From positions 1-64,000 of the forward strand of contig JANXYQ010000067.1 in NCBI GenBank assembly GCA_025355995.1: a stretch of 64,000 bases of DNA. Reading direction: 5' to 3'. This DNA comes from Spirochaetaceae bacterium. Its GTDB lineage: Bacteria; Spirochaetota; Spirochaetia; Treponematales; Rectinemataceae. How positions within the stretch are numbered: position 1 is the stretch's first letter; every line of letters starts with the position of its first letter. The notes beneath the pieces were generated by a model that had not been told where the DNA came from, made no database searches, and was given only the letters and a program-made list of their open reading frames with translations. Position numbers and translations under genes: made by a program. Positions 1 through 8,820 of the stretch are shown piece after piece.

Positions 1-919
1 AGCGCTCGTAGCGGTAGACGGTGCCGAGCTCGGCCCACCGCAGGGGCAGCTCGCGGTAGGAGTGCCCCGAGTTGTTGTAGATCATGATATGGAAGGGGCA
101 GTTCATCGGCTTGACGTAGTAGTCGTCCTCGTCGATCTTCATCGGCGCGTACATGCCGGCCTTGTAGAAGCCGAGGTGGCCCGAGGTTTCCCAGAGCCAG
201 CTCTTGCCCATGTGGGGGGTGAAGAGGATCTCGTAGCCGTTCTTGTAATGCTCCTCGCGCCACCAGTTCTCCAGCTCGACGCGGAAACGGCCGCCCTTGG
301 GGTGCCAGTACACCAGGCCGGGACCTGCTTCCTCGTGGGTCGAGAAGAGGTCGAGCTCCTTCCCAAGCTTGCGGTGATCGCGCTTCTCGGCCTCATCGAG
401 CATCTTGAGGTGGGCCTCGAGCTCCGCCTTGCTCGCGAAACAATAGGCGTAGACGCGGGTGAGCATGGGCCGCTTCTCGTCGCCGTGCCAGTAGGCGCCG
501 GCCACCGCCCGGAGCTTGAAGGCGTCGGGCCTGATCTCGCGGGTGGTCGCGACGTGGGGCCCGCGGCAGAGATCGACGAAGCCGTCCTGCTCGTAGGTGG
601 AGATGGTGCCCTCGAGGGCCTCGATCAGCTCGAGCTTGAAAGGCTCGTGGGCGAAGAGCTTGCGCGCCTCGTCCTTCGATATCTCCCTGCGGACGAACTC
701 GGCGCCCGAGGCGATGATGCGGCGCATCTCTTTCTCGATCGCGGGCAGCTCCTCGGGCAGGACGGGCTTGGGAAACTGGAAGTCGTAATAGAACCCGTCG
801 TCTATCGCGGGGCCGATGCCGAGCTTGGTGCCCGGATAGAGCTTGAGCACGGCCTCGGCCATGACGTGCGAGGCCGAGTGGCGGATGGTTTCGACGGGGG
901 AAGGGGCGGACGACGACAT
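1..919 (-). CDS. thrS: threonyl-tRNA synthetase, N-terminal part (runs off left edge)
   Basis: Charges tRNA-Thr with threonine in the cytoplasm. The visible 306 residues show the editing-domain HSASH motif (HxxxH) at about residues 13-17, the second editing motif DLCRGPH, and the start of the class II catalytic domain with KPMNCPFHI, whose Cys is the family's zinc ligand for threonine recognition. The ATG at 917-919 follows a good ribosome site (GGAGGAAAG). From this start the protein has no N-terminal TGS domain and begins straight at the editing domain, as I recall for Borrelia ThrS; this supports a spirochaete origin. The rest of the catalytic domain and the anticodon-binding domain lie beyond base 1. 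A T-box leader precedes the gene, so expression should respond to uncharged tRNA-Thr. Confidence 0.96.
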   Translation of the reverse strand, partial: MSSSAPSPVETIRHSASHVMAEAVLKLYPGTKLGIGPAIDDGFYYDFQFPKPVLPEELPAIEKEMRRIIASGAEFVRREISKDEARKLFAHEPFKLELIEALEGTISTYEQDGFVDLCRGPHVATTREIRPDAFKLRAVAGAYWHGDEKRPMLTRVYAYCFASKAELEAHLKMLDEAEKRDHRKLGKELDLFSTHEEAGPGLVYWHPKGGRFRVELENWWREEHYKNGYEILFTPHMGKSWLWETSGHLGFYKAGMYAPMKIDEDDYYVKPMNCPFHIMIYNNSGHSYRELPLRWAELGTVYRYER

Positions 920-1294
920 AGCTTTCCTCCAAGGCGGAGCGATGGAAAAGGCGAGGCCCCCGACGGACAAGCGCCCGCACGGGAAGCCGCGAGGGCCCGC
1001 ATTCCGGCGGGGTCCCGCGCACCTTCTCGTAAGGACGAATCTCCCGGGGGCCTGACAGGCCGACCAGCGGAAACCCGCGGTACCACCTTACTTCGGCACC
1101 CCATGGCGGGGGCCGCGCTCATCGTCCGTGACGTGGACCCGACGGCCCCGAATACTTGAGTTCCTCGGGACGGCTCGGGAGTGGTTTTCGCGTTCGAATC
1201 CACCGGGGGCATCTCAGCCAAACGGCGCCGCCGCCGTTAGTGCTCCCCTCTCTGTCGGCGACCCTCGATCGCTACTCTTCTCCGTCTATGCCTT
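920..1294 (-). promoter_or_regulatory. T-box leader (tRNA-Thr sensing riboswitch) of thrS
   Basis: Read on the minus strand, the thrS leader contains the T-box family landmarks in the right order: GAGTA at 1277-1273, CAGAGAG at 1254-1248, a specifier ACC (Thr codon) at 1185-1183 followed by A and the usual CTCCCGAG, and the T-box AAGGTGGTACCGCGG at 1089-1075. The bulge TGGT can pair with the ACCA end of an uncharged tRNA. CGTCCTTA at 1037-1030 can pair with TAAGG of the T-box, giving the standard antiterminator. I see no clear U-tract terminator. Instead the thrS ribosome site can be folded into a small hairpin (CTCC/GGAG plus TTTC/GAAA, about 947-922), so control may be translational; that part is inference. 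Confidence 0.88.
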
Positions 1295-1300
1295 CACGGA

Positions 1301-1330
1301 AGTATCGCCAGGAAAGGCCGGAGCTGTCAA
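1301..1330 (-). promoter_or_regulatory. sigma-70 type promoter of the thrS T-box transcript
   Basis: On the minus strand TTGACA (1330-1325) and GATACT (1306-1301) are separated by 18 bases, predicting a start near 1294, just before stem I of the T-box. It sits directly after the stop of the upstream glycosyltransferase gene, so thrS has its own transcription unit. Confidence 0.6.
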
Positions 1331-1344
1331 GGCTGGGGAATGCG

Positions 1345-2574
1345 TCACTCCTCGCAGCTCTCGTCGAAGCGGCCGAAGAGCTCCCTGATCCTGGCGATGG
1401 AGGCGGCCGCGAGGTCGCGCCTGGCGGGGCCGCAGGCCGCGAGGTCCCAGACCCTGTCGACGATGTCGAAGGCCGCCCTCGGCCTGCCGAGGGCCTTGGC
1501 CCCGGCGGCGCGCAGGGCCAGCCGCCCGCCGCCCTTCGCCAGCCAGTGATAGACGATCTCGAGGGCGGCCGCGGGGTCCGCGGCGATCTCCCCCGCCCCG
1601 CCCTTGACCGCGTAGTCGGCGTTGCCGGTCTCCTGGCCGGGGATCATGTCGACGAAGAGCAGGGGCAGGCCCGCCGCGAGCGACTCGGTGACGATGAGCC
1701 CGCCCGCCTTGGCTACGACGAAATCGGAGGCGCGCATAAGCTCGGGCATGTTGTCGACGAAGTTGTAGACCTTGGCGGGCAGGTGCCAGTCGCGGGAGCT
1801 CAGGGAGCCGTAGAGCTCGTCGTCCCCGCCGGCGACCGCGGCGACCTGGAGGGGAAGCCCCGAATGATTGAGCGCGTCGAGGACTCCGGCGAGCCCGCCC
1901 ACCCTCTTCGAGCCGACCGCGAGCAGGGCCGTCAGGTCCTCTCGCCAACCGAGCTTCCTCCGCAGGGCGGCCTTCCCGGCCGCGTCGAGGCCCGCGCCAG
2001 CGGCGATTCGCGGGTGCACGGGAATGCCGATCACCTCGACCCTGTCCGATGGGATCCCGGCTCCAAGCGCGAGGCCGCGCACTATCTCGGTGGGCACGAC
2101 CGTCAGGTCGGCGTCGCCGGTGAACCAGATCTGATGGACGGTCGCGAGGTCGGTTACGACGCAGGCGACGGGAACGAAGCTCCTCCTCAGCGTGAAGAGG
2201 GCGTTCAGCGGGGCCTGATAGAGGGGATAGGTGGAGACTATCGCGTCGGGCTTGAAGGTCAGCACGATGTCGCGCAACGCGCGATAAAGGAGGACGCGCA
2301 TCGCGTTCTCCATCAGCCTGCTCGCCGGCCAGGTATCGCTGATCTCATAGGTAAATTTATAGAGGTCCGCCGCCTCCCGCGCGATGCGGTCGTAGTCGGA
2401 CTGGACGTCGCGCAGCCAGGCGGGCGTCTTCTCGTGGTCGAGGGCGTTGACAACCTCGTAGACGCAGTCGCCCCCATGGCTCTCCTCGAGGGCGGCCGCG
2501 AGGGCCTTGGCCGCCGATCGATGCCCGAAGCCGGCGTCCGCGGTAAGGATCAGTATGCGCTTCTTCTCGGCCAT
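1345..2574 (-). CDS. GT28-family lipid glycosyltransferase (MGDG synthase/UgtP/MurG-like)
   Basis: A 409-residue cytoplasmic or peripheral membrane glycosyltransferase of the GT-B fold. The N-terminus (ILILTADAGFGHRSAAKAL) matches the MGDG-synthase N-terminal domain with its glycine-rich loop and the GxGHxxAA signature. The C-terminal half has the MurG-like nucleotide-sugar site, with KAGGLIVTESLAAGLPLLF and a following PGQETGNADY. Family members transfer glucose or galactose from UDP-sugar to diacylglycerol, or act on other lipids; the substrate cannot be read from sequence. The ATG at 2574 has an AAAGGAG site 6 bases upstream. It is followed by the separately promoted thrS and is divergent from clpS. 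MurG itself is less likely because the N-terminus is of the glycolipid-synthase type. Confidence 0.85.
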   Translation of the reverse strand: MAEKKRILILTADAGFGHRSAAKALAAALEESHGGDCVYEVVNALDHEKTPAWLRDVQSDYDRIAREAADLYKFTYEISDTWPASRLMENAMRVLLYRALRDIVLTFKPDAIVSTYPLYQAPLNALFTLRRSFVPVACVVTDLATVHQIWFTGDADLTVVPTEIVRGLALGAGIPSDRVEVIGIPVHPRIAAGAGLDAAGKAALRRKLGWREDLTALLAVGSKRVGGLAGVLDALNHSGLPLQVAAVAGGDDELYGSLSSRDWHLPAKVYNFVDNMPELMRASDFVVAKAGGLIVTESLAAGLPLLFVDMIPGQETGNADYAVKGGAGEIAADPAAALEIVYHWLAKGGGRLALRAAGAKALGRPRAAFDIVDRVWDLAACGPARRDLAAASIARIRELFGRFDESCEE

Positions 2575-2736
2575 CGCCGCTCCTTTCCCGCGCCGCCCGC
2601 CTAAATTGGCGTCCCCGTCGGCCGACGGGGCCCGTTTCGAGGGGGATTCACCCGAATCCTTATACCGGAAAGGCCCCGGAGCAGCAAGAGTCGCCGGTTA
2701 GCGGGCATTAGCCGCCGTCCATAAACGGCGCAGGGC

Positions 2737-2765
2737 TTGTTTTTAACTAGGCCAATCGCTATTTT
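2737..2765 (+). promoter_or_regulatory. probable promoter of clpS-clpA
   Basis: TTGTTT (2737-2742) and TATTTT (2760-2765) are 17 bases apart, with the clpS ATG at 2782, so the untranslated leader would be only about 10 bases. A 6-bp inverted repeat CGCCGT/ACGGCG lies just upstream (2713-2730) and could bind a regulator; that is speculative. Confidence 0.45.
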
Positions 2766-2781
2766 ATCGATAGAACGAGTC

Positions 2782-3093
2782 ATGCCGATAGATTCAGGGT
2801 TGGAGGGCGAGGTACTCATCAGGACCGATGAGCAACCCAAGGAGCCCGATGAATACAGAGTCCTCCTCCTAAACGACGACTTCACGACGATGGAATTCGT
2901 CGTGACTGTCCTCATGGCCGTTTTCCACAAGTCCCTGCCCGAGTCGACCAGGATCATGCTGGACGTGCATAAAAAGGGAAAAGGGACCGTGGGAGTCTAT
3001 AGTTATGATATTGCCGTGACGAAGATCAATCAGGTGCACCAGCTCGCACGGCAAAACGGTTTCCCGCTCAAATGCACCATGGAGAAGGCGTAG
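2782..3093 (+). CDS. clpS: ATP-dependent Clp protease adaptor ClpS
   Basis: A 103-residue adaptor that binds N-degron substrates (Leu, Phe, Trp, Tyr at the N-terminus) and delivers them to ClpAP. It has the family core YRVLLLNDDFTTMEFVV at residues 25-41, including the NDD residues that contact the N-degron, then the HKKG segment and the terminal KCTMEKA. I chose the ATG at 2782 because it gives the usual ClpS length; an in-frame TTG at 2737 would add 15 unlikely residues and overlap the promoter. There is no strong Shine-Dalgarno and the leader is very short. The TAG stop is immediately followed by the GTG of clpA, so the two are co-translated. aat, which creates such N-degrons, lies 7.5 kb downstream. 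Confidence 0.95.
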   Translation: MPIDSGLEGEVLIRTDEQPKEPDEYRVLLLNDDFTTMEFVVTVLMAVFHKSLPESTRIMLDVHKKGKGTVGVYSYDIAVTKINQVHQLARQNGFPLKCTMEKA

Positions 3094-5415
3094 GTGAAGG
3101 TCAGCCAAGAAGTCCAGGCCATTTTCAATGCCGCGTACAACGAGGCGAAGCTCCGCAATCACGAGTACCTGACTCCGGAGCACATCATTTACGCGTCCCT
3201 CTCCTTCGAGCAGGTTCGCTCCATACTAGAGGCCTGCGAGGCCGACGTGGAGCAGCTGCGAAGGGGCATGGAGGCCTACTTCGAGCAGAAGATACCCCAG
3301 GTCAAGAGCACCGAGCCGGTGCAGACCGCGGGCTTCCAGAGCGTCATCGAGCGCGCCGTGCTCCAATCCCAGGCCGCGGGCAAGGAAGAGGTCGAGGTCG
3401 CCGACGTCCTCGTCTCGCTTTACGACGAGGAACGCAATTATTCCGCGTATTACCTCCGCAAGTCCGGAGTCAAGCGCCTCCAGCTCCTCGAGGTGATCTC
3501 CCACGGGGACGGACCCGAGGGCGAGGCCTTCGAGGACGAGGAGGAGGAGGAGGAAGAGGAGGAGGGCCGCGAGGAGCAACCCGAGCGAAAGCCCAGGGCC
3601 GCAGGCCGCATGAATCCCCTCGAGCGCTTCGCCTCCGACCTCACCAAGTCCGCCCGGGAGGGCAAGCTCGAGCCCGTGATCGGCCGCGAGGCCGAGATCG
3701 AGCGCACCGTGCAGGTCCTCTGCCGGAGGCTCAAGAACAACCCCATCCACGTCGGCGACGCCGGCGTGGGCAAGACGGCCATCACCGAGGGCCTCGCCCA
3801 GCGCATAGTCGCCGGCGAAGTGCCGCCGCGCCTCCGGGATTACACGATCTACGCCCTCGACATGGGCGCCCTCCTCGCCGGCACCAAGTTCCGCGGCGAT
3901 TTCGAGGAAAGGGTGAAGAAGGTCGTCGACGAGCTCCTCAAGAAGGACAAGTCCATACTGTTCATAGACGAGATCCACACTATCGTCGGCGCGGGCGCCG
4001 TCTCCGGCGGCAGCCTGGACGCGTCCAACCTGCTCAAGCCCGCCCTCACCTCGGGCAAGCTGCGCTGCATCGGCTCGACTACCTACGAGGAGTACAACAA
4101 GTTCTTCGAGAAGGACCGGGCCCTCTCGAGGCGCTTCCAGAAGATAGACATAGTTGAGCCAAGCCAGGGCGAGACGGTCGAGATACTCAAGGGCCTGCGG
4201 GTCAAGTACGAGGAGTACCACAAGGTGCGCTACTCCGACGAGGCCCTCGAGCTCGCCGTCCGGCTCTCGGCCCAGTACATCACCGAGCGCCGCCTGCCCG
4301 ACAAGGCCATCGACGTGATAGACGAGGCCGGCGCCTGGGCGCGGATGAACGCCTACAAGACCGGGACCGACGCGATACCCGCGGCGGCTGGCGACGGATC
4401 CTCCCCCGCGCAGACAGAGACCGCCACCCTGGACATAAGCCCCAAGGAGATCGAGGTCGTCGTCGCCAAGATAGCCCGCATCCCCGAGCGCTCGGTGTCC
4501 ATGTCCGAGAAGGACAAGCTCGGCTCCCTCGAGGCGGACCTCAAGTCCGACGTCTTCGGCCAGGACAAGGCGGTCGAGTCGGTGGTCAAGGCGGTCAAGC
4601 GCTCGCGCGCCGGTTTCCGCTCGCCCGACAAGCCCGTCGCCAACTTCATGTTCGTCGGCCCGACGGGCGTGGGCAAGACCGAGCTCGCACGGCAGCTCGC
4701 CCAGCACATGGGCATAAGCCTCCACCGCTTCGACATGTCGGAGTACCAGGAGAAGCACACCGTTTCCCGCCTCATCGGCTCGCCGCCCGGCTATGTGGGC
4801 TACGAGGAGGGCGGCCTCCTCACCGACGCCATCCGCAAGACGCCCCACGCGGTGGTCCTCCTCGACGAGATAGAGAAGGCCCACCCCGACGTCTACAACA
4901 TCCTGCTGCAGATCATGGACTACGCGACCCTCACCGACAACCAGGGCCGCAAGGCGGACTTCCGCAACGTGATCCTCATCATGACGAGCAACGCCGGCGC
5001 CCGCGACATCGGCAAGAGCATGATCGGCTTCGGCGAGCGCGCCATGACCGACAGCGCGCTGTCCGAAGCAGTCGAGCGGGCCTTCACGCCCGAGTTCCGC
5101 AACCGCCTGGACGCCGTCGTGCGCTTCGACAACCTCCCGCCCGAGATAATCGAGAAGATAGTCGTCAAGGCCATAGACGAGTTCCGCGTCCAGCTCGCCG
5201 AGAAGAAGGTCGAGCTCGAGGCCACCCCCGCCCTGATCAAGCACCTGGCCGAGAAGGGCTACTCCCGCGAGTTCGGCGCGCGCAACATCGGCCGCCTCGT
5301 CGAGGACAAGATCAAGACCTTCTTCGTGGACGAGGTGCTTTTCGGCCGCTTGGTGAGCGGCGGCGAGGCCATCGCGGACGTGGTCGACGGAGAAGTCGCC
5401 ATATCCGTGACCTGA
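3094..5415 (+). CDS. clpA: ATP-dependent Clp protease ATPase subunit ClpA
   Basis: A 773-residue double AAA+ unfoldase that feeds substrates into ClpP. Order: Clp N-domain (residues 1-145), an acidic linker of nearly unbroken Glu (about 147-158), first AAA+ module with Walker A GDAGVGKT (221-228) and Walker [10 protein letters not shown], then the second module with GPTGVGKTE (near 521-529) and [11 protein letters not shown]. The ClpP-binding loop carries IGF at about 644-646, so this is a ClpP-linked unfoldase rather than a ClpB disaggregase; there is also no ClpB middle coiled coil. A sensor-2 FGAR motif is near the C-terminus. The start is GTG, abutting the clpS stop. clpP is not in the window. 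The first Walker A reads GDAG where GEPG is common, a conservative change. Confidence 0.96.
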   Translation: MKVSQEVQAIFNAAYNEAKLRNHEYLTPEHIIYASLSFEQVRSILEACEADVEQLRRGMEAYFEQKIPQVKSTEPVQTAGFQSVIERAVLQSQAAGKEEVEVADVLVSLYDEERNYSAYYLRKSGVKRLQLLEVISHGDGPEGEAFEDEEEEEEEEEGREEQPERKPRAAGRMNPLERFASDLTKSAREGKLEPVIGREAEIERTVQVLCRRLKNNPIHVGDAGVGKTAITEGLAQRIVAGEVPPRLRDYTIYALDMGALLAGTKFRGDFEERVKKVVDELLKKDKSILFIDEIHTIVGAGAVSGGSLDASNLLKPALTSGKLRCIGSTTYEEYNKFFEKDRALSRRFQKIDIVEPSQGETVEILKGLRVKYEEYHKVRYSDEALELAVRLSAQYITERRLPDKAIDVIDEAGAWARMNAYKTGTDAIPAAAGDGSSPAQTETATLDISPKEIEVVVAKIARIPERSVSMSEKDKLGSLEADLKSDVFGQDKAVESVVKAVKRSRAGFRSPDKPVANFMFVGPTGVGKTELARQLAQHMGISLHRFDMSEYQEKHTVSRLIGSPPGYVGYEEGGLLTDAIRKTPHAVVLLDEIEKAHPDVYNILLQIMDYATLTDNQGRKADFRNVILIMTSNAGARDIGKSMIGFGERAMTDSALSEAVERAFTPEFRNRLDAVVRFDNLPPEIIEKIVVKAIDEFRVQLAEKKVELEATPALIKHLAEKGYSREFGARNIGRLVEDKIKTFFVDEVLFGRLVSGGEAIADVVDGEVAISVT

Positions 5416-6386
5416 GCGCGCATAGGCTCAAGGCCCACGACCTCGTCTGGGCCGCCCTCTCCCTCCTCTTCGCGGCCTTCTCCCTAGCCTGGCCCGGTAC
5501 CGGGACGGCGCGCCTGCTCGGGACGGCCTTCCCCCGCGGCTACCCGATGGCCGCCGCCTACCTCGCCGTCGCCGCCTTGTCCCTGCTCGCGCCACGCCTC
5601 GAGGGTTTCGACGCCAAGGGCAGGCGCTCGGCCGAGGCGCTCCGCGAGCTCCTCCTCTTCGTCAGGACCTACTACCCCCAGGCCTTCATCGCCCTCTTCT
5701 TCACCGACGCGATCCTCCTCTCGGCACAGGCCTTCGGGGGCTACTCCCACGACGCCCTCTTCGCGGCCGCCGACCAGGCCATCTTCGGCTTCCAGCCCGC
5801 GCGCGAATTCTACCGGGCCCTGGGCTCGCATCCCTGGGTGAACGAGATCATGTTCGGCTCCTACTTCCTCTATTTCGGCTTCATGGTGGTCGCGATCTGG
5901 ATTCCCTACGCGAAGGGAGACCGAGCCGAGGGCGAGCGCCAGATGTTCGCCGTCGCCTCGACGGTCGCGGTCGTCTTCGCCTGGTACGTATTCTTCCGGG
6001 TCCAGGGCCCGAAATACTGGCTGCCCGAGCTCAAGGACGCCTGGTACAGCGGGATCCGGGGGGGATTCTTCGTGCACCTCTTCCAGAACTCGCTCGCCAG
6101 GACCACCCTCTCCGGCGCCGCCTTCCCCTCGACCCACGTCATCCTCACCCTGACGACGCTCAGACTGGCGTACCGGAACGATAGGCGCTTCTTCGCCCTC
6201 TATATCCCTGTGGCGATCCTCATCCTCTGCGCAACCGTCTACATCTACGCCCACTGGGCTTCCGACATCCTCGGCGGAGCTCTCGTTGCCCTCACGCTCC
6301 CTCCCCTCTTCTATCGCCTGCACGGCCGCGCGAACCGATTCGCGGGCCGGCTAGGCGCGGGTCAGGGCGTCCGTCGCCAGAAATAG
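5412..6386 (+). CDS. PAP2-family membrane phosphatase
   Basis: An integral membrane protein of about 324 residues with several hydrophobic helices and the PAP2/acid phosphatase signatures AAFPSTHV (PSGH-type, with Thr for Gly) and YAHWASDILGG (the H-x3-D motif). Such enzymes dephosphorylate lipid phosphates, undecaprenyl pyrophosphate or inositol phospholipids. The first ATG is at 5547, but the frame upstream is open and clearly protein-like, including a hydrophobic helix, back to a CTG at 5412 that overlaps the clpA stop (CTGA). No ATG, GTG or TTG lies in that stretch, so a CTG start coupled to clpA is my best guess. The 3' end overlaps the convergent regulator gene by 25 bases. Confidence 0.8.
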   Translation: MSAHRLKAHDLVWAALSLLFAAFSLAWPGTGTARLLGTAFPRGYPMAAAYLAVAALSLLAPRLEGFDAKGRRSAEALRELLLFVRTYYPQAFIALFFTDAILLSAQAFGGYSHDALFAAADQAIFGFQPAREFYRALGSHPWVNEIMFGSYFLYFGFMVVAIWIPYAKGDRAEGERQMFAVASTVAVVFAWYVFFRVQGPKYWLPELKDAWYSGIRGGFFVHLFQNSLARTTLSGAAFPSTHVILTLTTLRLAYRNDRRFFALYIPVAILILCATVYIYAHWASDILGGALVALTLPPLFYRLHGRANRFAGRLGAGQGVRRQK

Positions 6387-6970
6387 ATCGCGAGCTGGGT
6401 CCTATCGCGCAAGCCCAGCTTCTCCAGCACCGAGGAGAGGACGTTGCGGGCGGTGCCTTCGCTGATGAAGAGACGATCCGCGATCTCCTTGTTAGGGCAA
6501 CCCTGGGCCACCAGCTCCATCACCTCGGTCTCGCGCGGGCTCAAGCCCTCCACCGGAATCTTCTCGGGCTCGGCTAGTCGCCGGAACAGCTCGGCGTCCA
6601 TCACGGCGCTCCCCGAGGCCAGGGCGCGCAGCTTCCGGGCGATTCCAGCCACCGGCGCGGATTTCAGCGAATAGCCCTCGGCGCCCGCCTGGAGGGCGAG
6701 GCGGACGCTGCGGTCATCCTCGAAGGTGGTGAGCATCATCACGCGGATCTCGGGCCAGCGCTCCTTGATCCGCCGCGTAGCCTCGATGCCGTCCATGCCC
6801 GGCATGCGGATGTCCATGAGGACCGCGTCGGGCCGGTCGGCATCGCAGGCGGCGAGGGCTCGCTCTCCGTCGCAGGCCAGGCCGACGACCTCGATATCCG
6901 CCTCGGCCGAGAGGAGGACCTTGAGGCTCCGCGCTACGAGGAGGTCGTCCTCGGCGATGAGGACCCTCAT
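6362..6970 (-). CDS. NarL/LuxR-family response regulator
   Basis: A 202-residue two-component regulator. The receiver domain (1-120) has the acidic pair EDD near residues 7-9, the phospho-acceptor Asp in MDIRMPGMDG at about 55, a Thr in MLTTFEDD and a Lys in SLKSAP. A GerE-type DNA-binding helix-turn-helix follows (LSPRETEVMELVAQGCPNKEIA onward, residues about 140-200). The ATG at 6970 overlaps the kinase stop when the kinase is read in its corrected frame (ATGA). In the raw sequence the kinase frame runs straight through into this gene as one 591-codon frame, which I regard as the product of a frameshift. Its likely target is its own operon encoding an ABC-2 exporter. Confidence 0.92.
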   Translation of the reverse strand: MRVLIAEDDLLVARSLKVLLSAEADIEVVGLACDGERALAACDADRPDAVLMDIRMPGMDGIEATRRIKERWPEIRVMMLTTFEDDRSVRLALQAGAEGYSLKSAPVAGIARKLRALASGSAVMDAELFRRLAEPEKIPVEGLSPRETEVMELVAQGCPNKEIADRLFISEGTARNVLSSVLEKLGLRDRTQLAIYFWRRTP

Positions 6971-8137
6971 GTCGACGGCTCCGCCGTCGAGGGCTCCGGA
7001 GGCGGCTCTATGGGCAGCACGCAGACGAGGCGGAAGCCCTGGGAGGCATCGACGCTTACGCTGCCTCCTATCGCGCGCGCGCTGGCGGAGGTTCCGCAGC
7101 CCCAGGCCGCCCTCGCCGGGAACTGCGGAGGGGTGCCCGCCGGCGCGGGTATCGTTGCCGACCGAAAGCCGCGCTATGCCCGGCCCGACGTCCAGGGCCA
7201 CGTCGATCCGCCCGGCCTCGGCGTGGCGCGCGGCGTTGGCCAGCGCCTCCTTCAGGCAGGGCTCGAGGACGCTCCAGACGTGGGCCGGGATCCTCCCTGT
7301 GTCGCCGTGGACCTGGAACCCCACGCTGCGGACCGTGAAGCGCCTGCAGATATCCTCCAGGGCCTCGAGCCCGACGGCCCGATTGGGCGCAAGGCCGTGA
7401 ACCGTGCGCCGGAGGAGCTCGAGGCCCTCCGCGACCCGGCCCGTCGCCTGGACGAGCAGCTCCTCCGCCTGGGGATCCCCCGCCTCGCGCAGCCTCGCGT
7501 AGGCCTGGAGGGCGAGGTGGGCGGCGGTCAGCTCGTGGCCCGCGTGGTCGTGGAGATCGCGAGCGATGCGAGAGCGCTCCGCCAGCTCCGCCATGCGCGC
7601 GCAGCGGACGTTCGCGGACAGGAGCTCCCCCTTCAGGCTCTCGAGGTCGTAGCGCTCGCGGCGGTCCCGATCGGCGCCGCGGCGGGCCGAGTCCAGCCCC
7701 AGCGACCAGAGCCGCAAGGCCCAGCCCGAGAGAGCCGCGCACAGGAAGGCGGCAGCGAGAGGCAGCGACCAGGCGCCCAGGGCGAAGACGAGCGCCGGCG
7801 CCGGCAGCGCGAGCCAGGCCGCATCGAGGACGCGGGTGCCCCTGGCGCGGGAGTCTAGGGCGAAGGAGTCGAGGACGGGAAGGCAGAGGGCGTAGATCGC
7901 GTCGGGCAAAAGCAGGGCCGTGGCCGCGTAGGCCGCCTGGTCGAAAAAGAGGGTCCAGGCCGGCAGCAAGGGAAAGCGCCACCGCGCGAGGCTCAGGATC
8001 GAGAGGGATAAAAGTACGACCAAGCCTTCCGCGCCGCCGGGGCCGCGGAGCCAAAGCGCCCCGAGGAGGGAGAGGCAGAGGAGATGCCATGCCAGGGACA
8101 TCGCGGAAGGCGAAATACCAGCGGTCTTTTTCTTCAT
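6967..8137 (-). CDS. membrane histidine kinase (HisKA_3 type), frameshifted near 7072-7082
   Basis: Sensor kinase paired with the following NarL-type regulator. The N-terminal 150 residues form about five hydrophobic helices with little extracellular sequence. Next come the HisKA_3 dimerisation helix IARDLHDHAGHELTA (phospho-His near residue 200), an N-box LKEALANAARHA and the G-box GGLGLRNLRQRA. In the raw frame the residues after RQRA are basic nonsense that run into the regulator. Restoring one CG unit to the (CG)n tract at 7072-7082 gives RAIGGSVSVDASQGF and a stop overlapping the regulator ATG, the normal end of this family. Either the tract has contracted or there is a sequencing error. 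The ATG at 8137 overlaps the permease stop (ATGA). Confidence 0.85.
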
Positions 8138-8820
8138 GCCAGGCGGCGCCTGCTCCCGACCAACAGGAAAGCGATAGCGAACAATAGCATGACCGCCAGC
8201 GATAGGACAAACTGCCCGCCGGGCCCGCCTCGCTGGAGCGTCTCCATCGCGTGGACCAGCCAGTAGCAGGGCGTGGCCATGGCGGCGCGCCTCAGCGCGG
8301 GAGACAGGATCTCGAGGGGCCAGAAAAAGCCCCCTATCATCGCCATGACCATGAGCAGCGTGCTAAGCGCTTGATAGGCGGTGTCGCGGTTGCGCAAGAG
8401 GGCGCCGCCGGCCAGGGAAATGGAGAGGGAGGTGAGCGAGAAGGCGGCGAAGGCGACGAAGAGGAGGAGGGGCGATCGGAGGCGTTCGCCGTGCACGAGG
8501 ACCCCTAGGCCGACCATTATGGCGTTCTGGGCGACGAGGACGAGGGCGTAGGCGAGGAAGGTCTCCCAGATATACCGGAATTGGGTGACCGGCGCCGCGC
8601 CGATCCGCTGGAAGAGGCCGCTCGCGCCGTCGTCCACGACCGAGCGGAGCATCAGGAAGGCCCCGAAGAGGAGGAGGGCTCCGTACATCTGGAAGCCTAT
8701 GGGCACGACCCAGCCCGGCGCCGCGGGCAGGAAGGCGGCGGCCAGGGGCAGGCCGCAGATCAGGAGGAGGTTGAGCGGTCGGCGGAAGGCGCGGATCAGG
8801 GCGAAGCGGAAGATCGTCAT
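8134..8820 (-). CDS. ABC-2 type transporter permease (second subunit)
   Basis: A 228-residue integral membrane protein with six hydrophobic helices, of the ABC-2 exporter class (GGFFWPLEILSPALRRAAMATPCYWLVHAM is the typical C-terminal segment; only its character, not a substrate, can be read). The ATG at 8820 overlaps the stop of the first permease by 4 bases; its own TGA overlaps the kinase ATG. With the ATPase and first permease it should make a heteromeric exporter, of the kind that moves drugs, antimicrobial peptides or lipids, and it is controlled by the linked two-component genes. Confidence 0.86.
   Translation of the reverse strand: MTIFRFALIRAFRRPLNLLLICGLPLAAAFLPAAPGWVVPIGFQMYGALLLFGAFLMLRSVVDDGASGLFQRIGAAPVTQFRYIWETFLAYALVLVAQNAIMVGLGVLVHGERLRSPLLLFVAFAAFSLTSLSISLAGGALLRNRDTAYQALSTLLMVMAMIGGFFWPLEILSPALRRAAMATPCYWLVHAMETLQRGGPGGQFVLSLAVMLLFAIAFLLVGSRRRLA

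Noticed and set aside
1146-1240. tRNA-like stretch with TTCGAATCC near 1192-1200
   Set aside because: No cloverleaf can be closed on the plus strand; the sequence is explained by stem I of the T-box on the minus strand.
1156-2604. 482-codon plus-strand frame opposite the glycosyltransferase gene and T-box
   Set aside because: The minus-strand glycosyltransferase has motifs and a ribosome site; the plus frame has none, and it covers the T-box leader.
3226-5244. 672-codon minus-strand frame inside clpA
   Set aside because: Shadow of a well-defined clpA; no start context and no recognisable protein.
6362-8137. A single hybrid histidine kinase/response regulator of 591 residues
   Set aside because: The linker is basic nonsense, and the corrected frame restores the kinase C-terminus and an ATGA junction; hybrid kinases also do not normally end in a LuxR DNA-binding domain directly after an unfinished ATPase domain.
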